The notes: generated by a model from the sequence alone, not told the origin. Counted from the first letter of the stretch, positions 11,489 through 24,800 are shown. The stretch is DNA of 64,000 bases from Eurosta solidaginis (GCF_040869045.1 NC_090319.1:51432779-51496778), one strand, 5' to 3'. Made by a program: numbers and translations.

Positions 11489-11941
11489 TCACCTTCGCTT
11501 AATTTCGCCCAGTCTAATTGGGACGTCTACGGAGCAAGCTTCAAGTGATGCGCCCTTCTTAGCTAGTTCGTCCGCTTTTTCGTTGCCATCTATTCCCATA
11601 TGCCCTGGGGCCCAATATAGATATATGTTTCTCCCTGTCCCGATTATCTCCAGAGACTGGTTACACTCTAACACGCATTTAGATGCTGTGCTATACGAGA
11701 TTATTGCCTTAATTGCTGCTTGGCTGTCAATATAAAAGCTAACACGGTTGCAGTTTAAGCTATTCTCTTCCAGGGTTTCTACTGCTTTGGTTACGGCTAA
11801 TATTTCCGCTTGGACAACGCTACAGTAATCCGGCAGCCTGTAGGATATGCTTATTTCCGGATCAACACAGCATACCGCAGATCCTACTCTTTCCACTAAC
11901 TTGGAACCATCTGTGTACACGTGTATCGCCTCGTCCGCCAT
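11489..11941 (-). pseudogene. LINE RNase H domain
   Basis: The 150-residue frame is a near-complete type I RNase H: VYTDGSK (first Asp), VQAEILAVTKA (Glu), FYIDSQAAIK (Asp), and YWAPGHMGIDGNEKADELA with the terminal His and Asp. All catalytic acidic residues are present, but the domain begins abruptly at 11941 with no RT upstream (the composite repeat continues instead), so it is a 5'-truncated LINE remnant. In an active element this domain would remove the RNA strand after target-primed reverse transcription. Confidence 0.85.
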
Positions 11942-12179
11942 CTGCGCACCCTCAGTAAAACTGTTAACTTAAATTTTTTTTATTATTATTTTATTTTCAA
12001 GTTTTTAGTCTTTATTTAATTGCCTATTATTTCTCATCGTATTTAGTTCATTTAGTGACTCATTATTACAAGGACTCGTTCCTGACAATTTGTTACAATC
12101 TAAGTCCTCAATACATAATCCTACCAAAGGCTTTACTCGACTTGGCGCAATGTATGCTTGCCCCTCCTCGAACTCCAAA

Positions 12180-12500
12180 GTATTTTGATGTCACTTATAC
12201 CGGACTGTATGTAATATTTGTTTCAAATATGAATCAGATCGGACCACAAATACGATTTTTTTTTATATCTCGTTCCGTGCGCCACCTAGAGGCGATTTTT
12301 TCATGGATCGCTTTCTATTCATGTATACATTATGTGTTCCTAATATGAGCCAAATCGGACCATAAATAAGATTTTTTGAAATATTTCGATCCATGCGCCA
12401 CCTATCGTAGTTTTTTATCTTATTATTGCATTGTCATCTGGCTCTGAACTGTATTCCAAGTTTCAAGCTTGTAGCTTATTGGAAAGTTACTTGAATTTTA
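12180..12500 (-). repeat. Family D monomers, reverse orientation
   Basis: Two to three copies of a ~150-bp unit with AATATGAGCCAAATCGGACC and GCGCCACCTA blocks, ending in CCAAGTTTCAAGCTTGTAGC. These are the reverse complement of the array at 1855-3125. Confidence 0.65.
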
Positions 12501-12689
12501 ATTACAAAATTTGTTCAAAACGGCCGGCCGGCAGGCCTGTCAAGTCAAGCTGAATAAAACCGTTTAAAAACAAAGAAAAAACTACAGAATACTTTGACAA
12601 TCTATTTTTCAAGTTATATGACGCGTTCGTTTTTTAGCCAGCCTCTACCCCCTTGTAAGAGATTTTGGCAGTTTTAAAAAGGCGAGCAT

Positions 12690-14110
12690 TCATAGCTCGC
12701 ATTTGTTACAAAAAATGTGTGGGATATGCGATAAAAAACAGCTGGAAGCTTATTCTTTCCATCTTTTGGGTATGAAGAAACTTTTGGATCAGCATATTAA
12801 AGACGTTAACCTGCACAAACTCCCTCTGTGTAGGAAGTGGCATTGCCCAACAGTCAGGAGAATCCACGGAGACGGATATGCATAGTTTCAAAAAAATTCA
12901 AAGGTTTTGGAGTATTAAAGTATAGTCCTCTACGCTTTTATTGACATATCAGGGACTTTCGATAACTAGCCACATCAAGCCATCGAAAGAGCCATTATTG
13001 ACAAGGATATACGCTCATTGAACTTTCGCTGTGTCCATGCTGAAGAGAAGAGAAGAAAACTCAGTTTTGAGTTGGGAGGGCAACTGAATTAATTGTGGAT
13101 GCTCTCAAGGGGGGGAGGGGGGGGTTAATTCTCTCTTTTCGTATGAGCCCTAGTCATAGTTAAGTTACTTAAAACCAATGAATTTGACAAATAAGGGCAT
13201 ACCTATGAATTAGTAATCTGTATCACAGGAATACACGAGAAAACATTGTCCAATCACATGCATCACAGAAAGTTCTTATAGTGCCAAATAACTCTCTATA
13301 AATCCTAACAAACTATCCTGTTGCCTTTTACCAGAAGAAGAAAACTATATATGCCAGAACAATCCTTAAGTGGCACCAAAATCAGATTTGCAAAAGAAGC
13401 AAAATTTGCTACGTTTACACTAGACATAACCCTTATGTGGAATGCTCATCTGGATGCTACCTTAAACAAATAAACAAGTTTTTTTTTCCTGCACTTGACT
13501 ATATGGAAAAATATAGGGACTATCTCCCTATATTGTATGCTGGACATTTATTGCTGTTGTGAAACTGGTAGACAACTATGCATCCTCAGCGTGGTGGCAG
13601 AAGACCACGCAAAGAACAGCTATACAAAAATTAAGTAAACCGCATTGAATAGTTTGCATTGGCATAATGGGGGCGATGAGAACATCTCTTTCTGATACAC
13701 TTAGTTCCCTAGTGGGATTACCTTCCTTCCATATTATTATAGGGAAAGAGACAACGGCTGCTTCACTTAAACTTAAAAATATCTCTATGCTGAGGAGATG
13801 AAACAGAACAGGGCATATGAAAGTAATAAGAAAATTCATAGAAAATCCCACATTGCAGCTACGTGATGAAATGTACCTATGCTCAGAATCTCATGAAATT
13901 TTGCGGTGTCCATTGTCGACAAAACTCTTTTGGAAAGAGTGAATCCATATACTGTCCCTAACTCTGAGGTCTGATTCACGAATGAATCAAAATTTTTTAA
14001 AGAAAACTGGGAGCTGTAAATAGTTTCTCAGGCATCAGGGACTTGAAGGTAGTAAACATGCGCCCTACCTAGCTAATCAGAGCCCTCCTGTGGACTCACA
14101 AGGGCACACA
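12690..14110 (+). pseudogene. Decayed LINE reverse transcriptase
   Basis: Broken plus-strand reading frames give DISGTFDN near 12945-12970 followed by AIERAIIDKDIRSLNF, an RT palm motif. Downstream there is a segment resembling AKFATFTLDITLMWNAHLDAT at 13395-13460 and SAWWQKTTQRTA at 13587-13625. Then comes TSLSDTLSSLVGLPSFH at 13680-13735. This is the thumb and connection region of the same broad LINE class as 4790-6770. The catalytic ADD motif is lost, and a G-run interrupts the region near 13108-13127. Boundaries are approximate. Confidence 0.65.
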
Positions 14111-15003
14111 CTATAGGAACCAAGCTTAAATTGCAAAAAAAGCAGTTCTGACAACCCTGACTTGTATGCAAAGGGCAAAGACACGACAAATTCAAGCAAG
14201 CTCATTACTCTAAGTACAAAGGACCTACAAACTCCCACTGATTACTACACGGGACACTGTAGTCTACGATATTACTTTGGTGAGTTAAAACTATTCGAAA
14301 CACATACTGTTGTTTTTGAGAGCTGGAGAATCAAACGCAGGTTCACATACGCCGCGAGTGCGTCACTCTGGCAAAGCTGATATTCTCCCATATGCATGTG
14401 GTGACTTTAAATCTCTTCGTGATATGAAGAAAAAAGCCTGAAGAGGCACTCAAATATGTTAAAAGCTTCCACATAAACAAACGTCGCAATACATCGAGGC
14501 CTAGTAAAAATAATAATAATAGTAGGTCAAACAAGTTAAAAAACTACTTCAACCGAGAATAATATACAATTTTGTCTCAAAATTTTAATCGTATACTCGT
14601 ATTAATGCACACATTTTTAGCCTTGAGCATGTTTATATAAAAAAATTAAAAAAAATAAGCTCTTTTGAATTCAATCAGATGTTAATTAGGTTATTTAATA
14701 AAGTTCAGATTTTTACAGGGAAAATTGATTTGGTTTTTTTCGTGCACCTTCCCAATAGAAAATCAAACAAGATAGAAGTGGCGCTGAATTATTTTGTTTT
14801 TTTATCAGTTCTTACTTCAAAAAATTGTTAACAAACCTCTTAGACTTTAGTGATCTAAAGATATTTTTGGCTACTATGAATATTTTCAATTTGAAGATCA
14901 GATTACGTATTCACAAAAGGGATTGAAATTGATACAGAATTTCGGGGAAGATTGAGTTCAATTAGGGCTTTAATGTAGAAAACTTAACTAAATATTTAAT
15001 ATA
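14111..15003. other. No recognised feature
   Basis: AT-rich sequence; short ORFs lack motifs. The start may still belong to the LINE relic upstream. Confidence 0.4.
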
Positions 15004-15128
15004 AGTGACCCGGTCTATGCAAAGTTGGCTTACGATTAAAAAAAAAGGTGTTGCCAGCTGTTTCTCGCAAATTTTTTTTTTTTTTTTTTTTGAGTCATAA
15101 GCCACATTTTCATAGGCCGGGTCACATA
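15004..15128. mobile_element. Short MITE with ~30-bp inverted ends
   Basis: GTGACCCGGTCTATGCAAAG at ~15006 is inverted, with a few mismatches, as CATTTTCATAGGCCGGGTCAC ending ~15126; the pairing continues through TGGCTTACGA / TCATAAGCCA. The centre is mostly a T-run. Length ~123 bp. Superfamily not determined. Confidence 0.7.
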
Positions 15129-15153
15129 CGTTGATACTACCGACTGTTTTGTT

Positions 15154-16519
15154 TTTATACTCAGTTGAGCAGAGCACACAGAGTATATTAACTTAGATTG
15201 GATAACGGTTGGTTTTACAGGTATAAAGGAATCGAGATAGATATAGACTTCCATATATCAAAATCATCAGGATCGAAAAAAAATTTGATTGAGCTATGTC
15301 CGTCCGTCCGTCGGTCCGTCCGTTAACACGATAACTTGAGTAAATTTTGAGGTATCTTGATGAAATTTTTATGTAGGTTCCTAGGCACTCATCTCAGATC
15401 GCTATTAAAACGAACGATATCGGACTATAACCACGCCCACTTTTCGATATCGAAAATTTCGAAAAACCGAAAAAGTGCGATAATTCATTACCAAAGATGG
15501 ATAAAGCGATGAAACTTGGTAGTTGAGTTGAACTTATGAAGCAGAATAGAAAATTGGTAAAATTTTGGACAATGGGCGTGGCACCGCCCACTTTTAAAAG
15601 AAGGTAATTTAAAAGTTTTGCTAGCTCTAATTTGGCAGTCGTTGAAGATATCATGATGGAATTCGGCAGGAACGTTACTCCTATTACTATATGTTTACTT
15701 AATAAAAATTGGCAAAATCGGTGATTGACCACGCCCACTTTTAAACAAAATTTTTTAAAGTGGAATTTTAACAAAAAATTTAATATCTTTACAGTATATA
15801 AGTAAATGATTTCAACATCCAACTCCAGTAATGATATGGTGCAAAAAACTACAAAAGTAAAAGAAAATTTCAAAATGGGCGTGGCGCCGCCCTTTTTGAT
15901 TTCATTTGTCTACGATACTTTAAATGCCATAAGCCGAACAAAAATTTACCAATCCTTGTGAAATTTGGTAGGGGCTTAGATTGTACGATAACTGTTTTCT
16001 GTGAAAAATGGGGAAATCAGTTTTTATACACAGTCGACAGGCTGTCCTTCCGCTCGGCCGTTAACACGATAACTTGAGCAAAATTCGCTTTTAAAACCCT
16101 CATTAATACCTTTAATTCGATACCCATATCGTACAAAAAAATTATGGAGTCACCCCTGTTCCACCTTTATGGCGATATATCGAAAAGACGTCCTCCTATA
16201 GAACTAAGGCCCATTCCCTTTTAAAATACTCATTCACACCTTTCATTTGATACCCATATCGTACAAGCAAATTCTAGAGTCAGCCCTGGTCCACCTTTAT
16301 GGCGATATCCCTAAATGGCGTCCACCTATAGAACTATGGCCTACTCCCTCAAAAAAAAAACTTTTTAATACCTTTCATTTGATACACATGTCATACAAAC
16401 ACATTCCAGGGTTACCCTCTGTTCATTTTCCTACATTGTGATTTTCCCTTATTTTGTCTCCATAACTCTCAGCTGAGTATGTAATGTTCGTTTACATCCG
16501 AACTTAGCCTTACTTGTTT
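15154..16519 (+). mobile_element. DINE-1/Helentron-like element, family A, shortened copy
   Basis: It starts with the palindromic TTATACTCAGTTGAGCAGAG and passes the (TCCG)n microsatellite at 15301-15323. It then runs through blocks with CACGCCC and GGGCGTGGC boxes and two to three 128-bp monomers (16090-16420), and ends at the hairpin TTCG..CCGAA followed by CTTAGCCTTACTTGTTT. The subterminal inverted pair ACTCAGTTGAG / CTCAGCTGAGT is visible at both ends. Compared with 38955-40908 it lacks the stretch between the second TCCGCTCGGCC block and the monomers. No protein is encoded; mobilisation would need a Helentron helicase in trans (family knowledge). Confidence 0.8.
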
Positions 16520-17619
16520 GTATTGTAAATAAATATCTTTGCACATGAACACACATACAAAAATCATTGCTCAATTAAAAGAGCTTTTAAGCTTTGAAGT
16601 TAACAAAGCATATTTTTATTTATAGCAATTTTTGACGCCTTTGGCTGTTTACTTAAATTCAATAGAAAAAATAGGAAAATAACAAAATTCCCTTTTATTC
16701 AAACAAAACTAAAAATTGTATAAAATTTAGCGTGAAAAGCAATTATTCAAAGCATGTAATTTGTGAAAAATAAATTGCATTTAAAGTTCATAGTGCGCCA
16801 AATTTGTTTATGCGTGCGTATTTAAATAAAAATTGTTGTTGTTTTTATTATGTCGCATCTGCTTGAAATTTTGCATATGGCAAAAGCATTTTTAATTTTT
16901 GTGCTGTCACAAATAAGAGAAATGTCGAATACTAAAAACTAGCATTTTTTGTAAACGAAATTTAATTACCGATTTTTGTGTGTATTTATTTTTTTGGTTT
17001 TGCTCAAAAAACATTTATTTGCATATGCTTCATGTACTAGTAAATATATTGTCTGTGTTTCATTGCAATTCAAAAGTTAATTGCAAATATTTTTCTACAA
17101 AATTTGCCGCCTGTTTTGACTATTCAACATTTGTGCCACTTCAACAATCAGAAATAGATAACAAAAGGAATTTGAGGAAAATAAAAAGAAAGTATTGAAA
17201 TTTACCGCCACATAGCTTAGCTTGAGTATGTGCATTAGACCGTTTTGTAATTAATGTTTTTTTTTCACACGGGCCAAGTGACCAAAAAAGCAAATAATGT
17301 ACACACTTTTCTAAAGAAACGAAGCATTTGAGCAACTTCCCGCTATATAATACAAATAAGCATACATTGATTAATATTTTGTGTTTCTATAAAAAGAACA
17401 AAAGCAAAACCAGTTCACAAAGCACAAAGCCAACAAGAAAGCGCAGTTTCAGTACAAGCAGACATGCTAAGTGATAATATGTGATAATTTGCACAACAAC
17501 AAAGGCATGGCTTTGCCTGAAGGTGTTTGTGAACAGTTCAATCATAGCAGAAGTGCTGGTTCGAATCCACGTATAGGAGATTAAAAAATGTTGGGTACTT
17601 ACTATATATAAATTAACTA
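16520..17619. other. AT-rich intergenic DNA
   Basis: No ORF with recognisable motif. A GGTTCGAATCC B-box-like string near 17562 has no matching A-box or cloverleaf, so no tRNA is called. Confidence 0.5.
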
Positions 17620-18236
17620 GAAGACCCGGCAGACGTTGTTCTGCCCTAAATTTGGCCTATCTACATACATTTTAGTAAGCTTTTTCCGTCTGACTATGAA
17701 ATCCCCCCCTTTCCTCACTTTTTCCTAATCCTTTTATTCACTCCTCCCTCCGTTTTTTCGCTTCATCTATCTCCATCTTCGTCTCATTCTATCTCTTTCT
17801 CAATCTCTTTCTCCTTCTCTCCTTCTCTTTTCTCAATTTATTCTCATTCTTCTGCATCCCTTATTGCCTGTCCCAGAGGGTGGTATGTACTTTATTCCAG
17901 TCCCAGTCCCAGTTTCACTCCGAGTCTCAGCCACAGTCCTAGTCCTAATCCAAGTCGCAGTCCGTCCCTTGATAATATATTACACTGTACTAAAGCACCC
18001 ATCAACAACTTTTATTTGATATCCATATTGTATAAACATTGTCTAGGCATTCACTGGCCCACGTTTTGGCCTATATCTCGAGACCCTCTGCGTCGATCGC
18101 AACCAAACCTATGTAGTTATCACCGCGTGAGGTTTACGCAATTTGTGTGAAATTTTGAACAAAATCGACCGACGCATCTCTTCAAAAAACGGCGTCCAAC
18201 TAACACACATTTTAGCCTTTCTTTTTATATATATAG
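17620..18236 (+). mobile_element. Repeat family C, copy 1
   Basis: Begins AGACCCGGCAGACGTTGTTC, followed by a CT-rich stretch (17755-17850), a CCCAGTCCCAGT-type hexamer tract (17915-17970) and a single monomer with TTTGATATCCATATTGTATA. It ends CTTTCTTTTTATATATATAG. The same start and end bound the longer copy nested at 42930-44382. Superfamily not recognised; no coding sequence. Confidence 0.7.
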
Positions 18237-18727
18237 AATTTTTATTTTTCACACTTTACTTTTCACACAACTAAAGACTCTCCTGAATTAAAAAAAATGT
18301 CATAGTACCTCTAAATCGCGGGCCCCCTCAGAAACCCCGGGCCCGGGGCTAATGCCCCCCTCCACCTTCTCGGCGGGCCTGGTGATGTGCTATACTTGAT
18401 ATCATTCGCTATAATATTTTTTATTGATAAACACGTTGTTTAATTAAACACTTACCAATTACACGGAAGTATATCCACACCACCTGAAAATGTGAGTTCC
18501 GGTGCATATACGTAACATTTTATTATTACGTATAAACAAATAAAAAATTTACAATAAAATAATATTGCGATTATAAACTGAGATATAACCTATCCCTCAA
18601 GTTAGATCGAACTACACACGAGGTGCACAAAAAATTCAAAATCGGTTCAGTACTTTAGGAGTCCATCGGGAACAAACATAGTGACTCGCGATTTTTATAT
18701 ATTAATATCTTCTTAATAATGCCTTCA
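18237..18727. other. Spacer with no recognised feature
   Basis: Mixed AT-rich sequence with a short GC-rich patch (18315-18385, G/C runs). No ORF or repeat structure identified. Confidence 0.4.
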
Positions 18728-18950
18728 GTTAGGTTGAACGGGTTCACCAATAAAGATCTTACCTAGACTGAATGTGTCCATATTGTAACCAGAATTTGAT
18801 TGAATACAAATAGGAAAACCTCCAAATATGTACGAGTACTTATGTTATAAAATAGATCTATTCACTTGGAAAATACTAGAAGTTTTATAGAAACCAGCGG
18901 TATTGCTGCCTCGTGATCTCCCAACTTTTCTCTGTTAGCCATAACCTATT
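18728..18950 (-). pseudogene. LINE 3'-end fragment
   Basis: The sequence from GTTAGGTTGAACGGGTTCACC to AAAATACTAGAAGTTTTATAG parallels 10983-11150, the 3' end of the minus-strand LINE, with many substitutions. It is truncated within the C-terminal region. Confidence 0.6.
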
Positions 18951-18969
18951 AAAATTTGTTGTTTTCTTT

Positions 18970-20206
18970 TTATTTTTCCAATTCTTTGCAATTTCTCGGT
19001 TATGAGTAAAATTTCAAGTTTGTGGCTTAAAGACAAATTTTGTAAAAATGTATGGCAATATTTCCCCCTTCCGTGCAATTATCTCTATACCTCGTATAGT
19101 GCGTAGCCTAGTGCGGTTAGTGTGGGTTTTGAAATATGTTTAAAATATTTGCCTCTATCTTTTCATGAAACTACATAAAAACCGAAGGAAAAATTCTAGG
19201 GCTCAAAAAATTTTTTGTAATTATTTTGATCCTATCACCACCTAGCGGAATTTTTCTTTCCTTTCTTGCACTGTTTAGGTCCTCTTAACTCTGGGCGGGG
19301 TTTCAAGTTTGTAGCTCAAAAAAAAAAAAAAGTAAAAAAAAAAAACATACAAACTCTTTGAACTTCATCGCAAGATTCCTCCGTTGGGTACGCGACCAAC
19401 GCTTTTATTTAGTTGTTTGATCAATACCCTAGATTGATCAGGAGCATGATGACTAGTACCTAGGACCTACCTAATTATTTTCTAGCTGTTAGCATTACTA
19501 TTACTTCATGTAAGTATTGTTTTCAATAAAACCCTTTAACTTAAAAAGTTTCTTCTGATTATTGTATTTTTAAGTTTTTAGTCTTAGTTTAATTGTTTAT
19601 TATTTCTCATTCTATTTAGTTAATTTTGCGATTCATTATTACAAGGATTCTTTCCTGACAATTTGTTACAATCTAAGTCCTCAATACATAATCATTTCAA
19701 AGACTTTACTGGACTCTGCGCCACGTATGCTTGTCTCTCCTCGAACTCCAAAATATTTTGATGTCACTTTTACCGGACTGTATGAAATATTTGTTCCAAA
19801 TATGAGCCAAATCGGACATCATAGGTCGCTTTCTATTCACGTATGTATTATGTGTTCCAAATATGAGCCAAATCTGACCACAGATACGATTTTTGTGAAT
19901 GTCAGATCATTGAGCCACCTAGCGGCGATTTTTTTCATAGGTCACTTTCTATTCTTGTATATATTATGTGTTCCAAATATGAGCCAAATCGGACCACAAA
20001 TACGATTTTTTTTAATATATCGATCCTGGCGCCACCTGGTGGCGATTTTATTTTTTACTTTACATTGTCGTCGGGTTCTGAATTATACTCCAAGTTTCAA
20101 GATTGTAGCTTATCGGGAAGTTAATTAAATTTCAATTACAAAATTCGTTCACAACGGCCGTGCAGCAAGTCAAGTCAGGCTAAATAAAACCGTTTAAAAA
20201 CATATA
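18970..20206. repeat. Family D locus: monomers, hairpin arm and AATAAAACC ends
   Basis: Reverse-oriented ~150-bp monomers (CCACCTAGCGG, GGTTTCAAGTTTGTAGCTC) occupy 18970-19330 and 19740-20150. In the latter, ATGAGCCAAATCGGAC/CTGACC recurs at ~19801, 19863 and 19978. Between them, 19385-19470 matches one arm of the 10746-10982 hairpin (GATGACTAGTACCTAGG), followed by TTCAATAAAACCCTTTAAC at ~19528. The locus ends with AATAAAACCGTTTAAAAAC at ~20185. Confidence 0.6.
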
Positions 20207-21475
20207 AGTAAGGCTTATAAACGCTTGTTAAAAAATTAAATAAAAATATGAAAGTAAACTCAAACCCCGACTAATATTTAATACACAAAGTTTATGAAAA
20301 ATTTTTTTTAAACTGTCTAATGCAAGTACCCCTATATATGTATATTTGATGCTGAATTTCAGTAGTTCTTTTACTTGTTTACTTTTCTTTGCTTGAACAC
20401 ATTTTGGTTGAATTGGTGCTATAATAAAACATTAGGAGGAATAGATATGCAAAGTGCGCGGATTGCACGAATTGTTTAAATATATACTAGGACAAAAAAT
20501 GCAAGACTACGAGAGCACCCCATAGCAGGGTTATTGAATGCGTTAAAGAATTGGGAAGTAAAATAACTAGATACAAGAAAAAACAAGCAAGGAAGGGTAA
20601 GTTCGGTTTTAACCGAACATTACATACTCAGCTGAGAGCTTTGGAGACAAAATAAGGGAAAATCACCATGTAGGAAAATGAACCTAGGGTAACCCTGGAA
20701 TGTGTTTGTATGACATGTGTATCAAATGGTAGGTATTGAAGAGTACTTTAAGAGGGGGTTTGCCATAGTTCTATAGGTGGACGCCTTTTCGAGATATCGC
20801 CATAAAGGTAGACCAGGGGTGACTCTAGAATTTGTTTGTACGATATGGGTTTCAAATGAAGAGTGTTAATGACTGGTTTAAAAGGAATTGGGCCTTAGTT
20901 CTATAGGTGGACGCCTTTTCGAGATATCGCCATAAAGGTGGACCAGGGGTGACTCTAGAATTTGTTCGTAAGATATGGGTATCAAATGAAAGGTGTTAAT
21001 GAGTATTTTAAAAGGGAGTGGTGGTAGTTGTATATATGACGGCGTTTTCGAGATATTGACCAAAATGTGGACCAGGGTGACCCAGTACATCATGTGTCGG
21101 GTATCGCTAATTTATTTGTATATGTAATACCACGAACAGTATTCCTGCCAAAATTCCAAGTGCTTTTGATTTCGCCCTGCAGAACTTTTTCAGTTTCTTC
21201 TACTTAATATGTTAGGTGTCACATCCATTTTGCAAAGTTTTTTTCTAAAGTTATATTTTGCGTCAATAAACCAATCCAAATACGATGTTTCATCCCTTTT
21301 TTCATATTTGGTATAGAATTATGGCATTTTTTCATTTCTCGTAACTTTCGATATCGAAAAGGTGGGTGTGGTCATAGTCGGATTTCGGAAATTTTTTACA
21401 CCAATACAAAGTGAGCTCAAATAAGTACGTGAACTTAGTTTAGAAAAGATATGTAGATTTTTGCTCAAGTTATCG

Positions 21476-21796
21476 TGTTACGGAGCCAACTGAGCCAAAC
21501 AAGCTTTAAATTCCTGTTTTTATTCGTATGGTAACTCTTATTATTATTTATTGTGACTTGAATTCTTATACCACTGTGAATATTGTATAATTCGATTCTT
21601 TGTAATATTGACCGTTTCCGCTTCCTTTTAAAAATGAACGGAGGAAGAGAAGCACGAATAAGTAATAGGCAGAATTTGTCAAATTATATTGTATTAATCA
21701 ATAACATTCTTCCAGATATTAAAACGCAACAAATTTTAGAAGTGTATGTAAACTGTCGTTTTTAATATATTTGCGTTCTTATGCTACTGCCGAAAA
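21476..21796 (+). repeat. BEL/Pao 5' LTR
   Basis: 321 bp; carries the promoter role in this class. A candidate primer-binding stretch starting TGGTGACGC lies at 21816, about 20 bp downstream; the tRNA partner was not determined. The last bases are AAAA where the 3' LTR has AACA. Confidence 0.9.
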
Positions 21797-21824
21797 TTAT
21801 TTTTAATATTTATTCTGGTGACGC

Positions 21825-24800
21825 ATGTCACGATACAATTTGCGAAACAGAATAATTTGGTCAACCGATAGTGCAAGCATAGACATGACAAATTCCGAAC
21901 ATAGCTCAGAAAATGAGGAGGAGGTGAATCGCACCGTAATCGACCAAAAGGAGGCAATTTCTAAACTACAGGAACAAATAAAAGATTTGCAATTTTCTCT
22001 TGCTGCTTCTGAGAAGGAGAGGTTATGTTTGAAGCAAACACTTTCATTGACACAATTAGGTGCACCTGCCAGCACATCTAAGGCCACTGTCTCTCTTGCC
22101 GACATGAGCCACGCCAACACACCCGCCGCCACTAGAAGCTACAGTAGCGCAATAGGCTACTCCGCATATTTGCCAGCCGCTGTTGATAATTTTGCCGATC
22201 GTACAATACAATCAAATACTCCTATAAATAACGCCTACGTCAATCGTGCCGACGAAAGCTCCATACGAATGATAAATTCTACCGCCAATCTAAATGAAGT
22301 ACAAACTTCTACTTACAATAACGCCGCCTCTTTCGCCGAGTTACCAGTATCAGCCAGTATTTTTACTACCAACGCCAATGCTGCTCATCGTACAACAGGT
22401 AATTTTCCTTCCTTTTACTGGCCCAACGTTAGTTCTGCCGAAGTAAACGCCCCTACAAACACCCCACATAATTTGCCATTAAACAATCAAATAACGTGGA
22501 CACCGTCGTATAATCAGCCGCCAATGCGAAAATTGCGAGATTTGACAGAGTTTACCGGTGCCGCAGAAGAGTGGCCAATGTTCTCTGTTGCATTTAAAGA
22601 AGCTACAAGCGCATTTGGCTACTCAAATTTCGAAAATTTACAACGCCTCCAAAAATGCCTGAAAGGAGACGCCCGCAGTAGGGTAGAATCTTTATTGATT
22701 CACCCTTCGAGCGTTAACGCAATCATGCCAACGCTCCAATTTCACTTTGGCCGCCCTGAGTTGCTATTTAGGAGTCAAATCTCTAAGGCACGAGCCTTTC
22801 CTGCCATCATCTTCAAAAATATCAGCGAAATTGTTAATTTGTCCACAATGGTTTCAAATCTTGTTGCCTTTCTCGAGAATGCTGGTGCCTCGCCCCACCT
22901 CTCAAATCCAATGCTGCTTGAAGAGCTTGTAAGCAAACTGCCGCAAAATAAACGAGAAGAATGGGCTCGTCACATATTCGCCATAAATAAACCATATCCA
23001 ACTATACAAGAATTTAGCATCTGGTTGCAACAAATATCTTTATATATCGCTATGGCTACTGAATTTAATACGTCAAAAACAAACAAAGATCAGCTTGCAC
23101 AAAAAAGTAATAGAATTTCAAGACCAGTGTTAACGATAGGAGAAGAAAAACAAAGATGCCAGTTTTGTAATTCGAACTATAAATTGTACCAGTGTACTAA
23201 TTTCAAAGAAGCCGATTATAATAAACGTTGGGAAGTTGTAAAAAAGAATAGACTATGTTTTTCTTGCCTTTCTACAAGCCATCACATGCAAAATTGTCCT
23301 CGCCGGCGTGAATGTGGTGTATCAGCTTGCCGTAAATACCACCATAAATTACTCCATAACCACATAACAGCAACCCTACATACTGGCAACGCCGCTCACA
23401 CAGAAAAAGCTGTGGCAACTGTTAGCGAATGTCAAAACAACAATCATCAAAACAATAATCGCAAAATAAACAAACAAAACTTGCAAAAAGGCAATGAATG
23501 TGGTACTTTGCTTAAATTTTTGCCGATAAAACTGCATGGACCAAAAGGCAGCTTGGAAGTAATGGCCTTTATAGACGATGGGTCGAAGGTTACACTATTA
23601 GAGGAACGCATAGCAAATCGTATAGGTTTGAGAGGTGAAAGTAATTTGTTGCACTTAAAGTGGTTCGATAACCAAACGACAACAGAAGTATCAAAGCGAG
23701 TGGAAGTGGAAGTTTCTAGTGCACACGAGTCAACGCGATTTCACATGAAAGATGTACGTACAATAAAGCAACTTTTTCTACCCCCACAGAGTTTATGTGC
23801 CGAGGAGTTTAAGCAAACCTATGAAGATTTAAGCAATATTCCTATTGAGAGCTATAAAAACGCTGTACCGCATATTTTAGTAGGTGTGTCACATACCAAT
23901 TTAGTTAGACCCCTGCGTGTTACAAACTTTGCTGAAGGTTATACGGCTCACGAGACAAAGCTAGGATGGACACTTTTTGGTTCCAATGAGAATAGGGAGG
24001 ATAACACTACCATTTGTCATGTGCATATTGAAGAAAATTATATGTGTAAGCTACAAAAACAAATATCTGATTTCCTTATGATTGAGAATTACCAAACAAA
24101 TGCTTTGCTTGAAATAAAATCTGCTAGTGATGTTAGGGCCGAAAACATACTTGAAGAAAAAACCAAGTTAATTGATGGTAGGTATGAGACCGGACTTTTG
24201 TGGAAAGATGATGACGTGTCGCTTCCTGAAAGTTACAATATGGCGTTAAAACGTCTCCAAATAGTAGAAAGAAAAATGATGCTTGATGAAAGTTATGCCA
24301 AATGGTATAATGAAAAAATAAACGAGTACGTAGTTAAGGGTTATGCTAGAAAGCTGAGTTCAGCTGAAGCCGGTCATGTAGATCAGCGAACATGGTATTT
24401 ACCGCATTTCGCTGTGTACAATATGAATAAAAGTAAGAAACCTAGACTCGTTTTCGATGCTGCTGCAAAAATAAATGGAGCTTCGCTAAATTCAGTTCTC
24501 ATGAAAGGGCCCGATTCTTATCAGCCAAAGTCATTGCAGTCGATTCTTTTTAAATTTCGCGAAGGCAAGATTGCCGTTTGTGGAGATATTCGCGAAATGT
24601 TCCACCGCATGAATATACGCAAGCCAGATCAAAATTCTCAGCGATTCCTTTGGCGAGAAGGTGATCATGGTAGAAAGCCTGATGTGTACGTTATGGTTGC
24701 AATGATTTTCGGCTCCGCTTGTTCTCCATGCTCAGCCCAGTACGTAAAAAACCTGAATGCGATTAGATTCAAAGAAGAGTATCCACGTGCTGTAGAAGCG

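Larger units (their letters stand above)
10671..12571. repeat. Composite repeat (family D) with inverted ends, holding a LINE tail
   Basis: TTAAACGGTTTTATT near 10675 is inverted as AATAAAACCGTTTAA near 12553. Inside, from left to right, are a hairpin (10746-10982), a minus-strand LINE piece (10983-11960), and family D monomers in reverse orientation (12180-12500) whose blocks include GCGCCACCTA and CCAAGTTTCAAGCTTGTAGC. The locus at 18728-20206 brings together the same LINE tail, hairpin arm and monomers, so the association is recurrent. Confidence 0.55.

Noticed and set aside
17510..17595. tRNA gene or SINE based on GGTTCGAATCC
   Set aside because: A lone B-box match without an A-box at the right distance.
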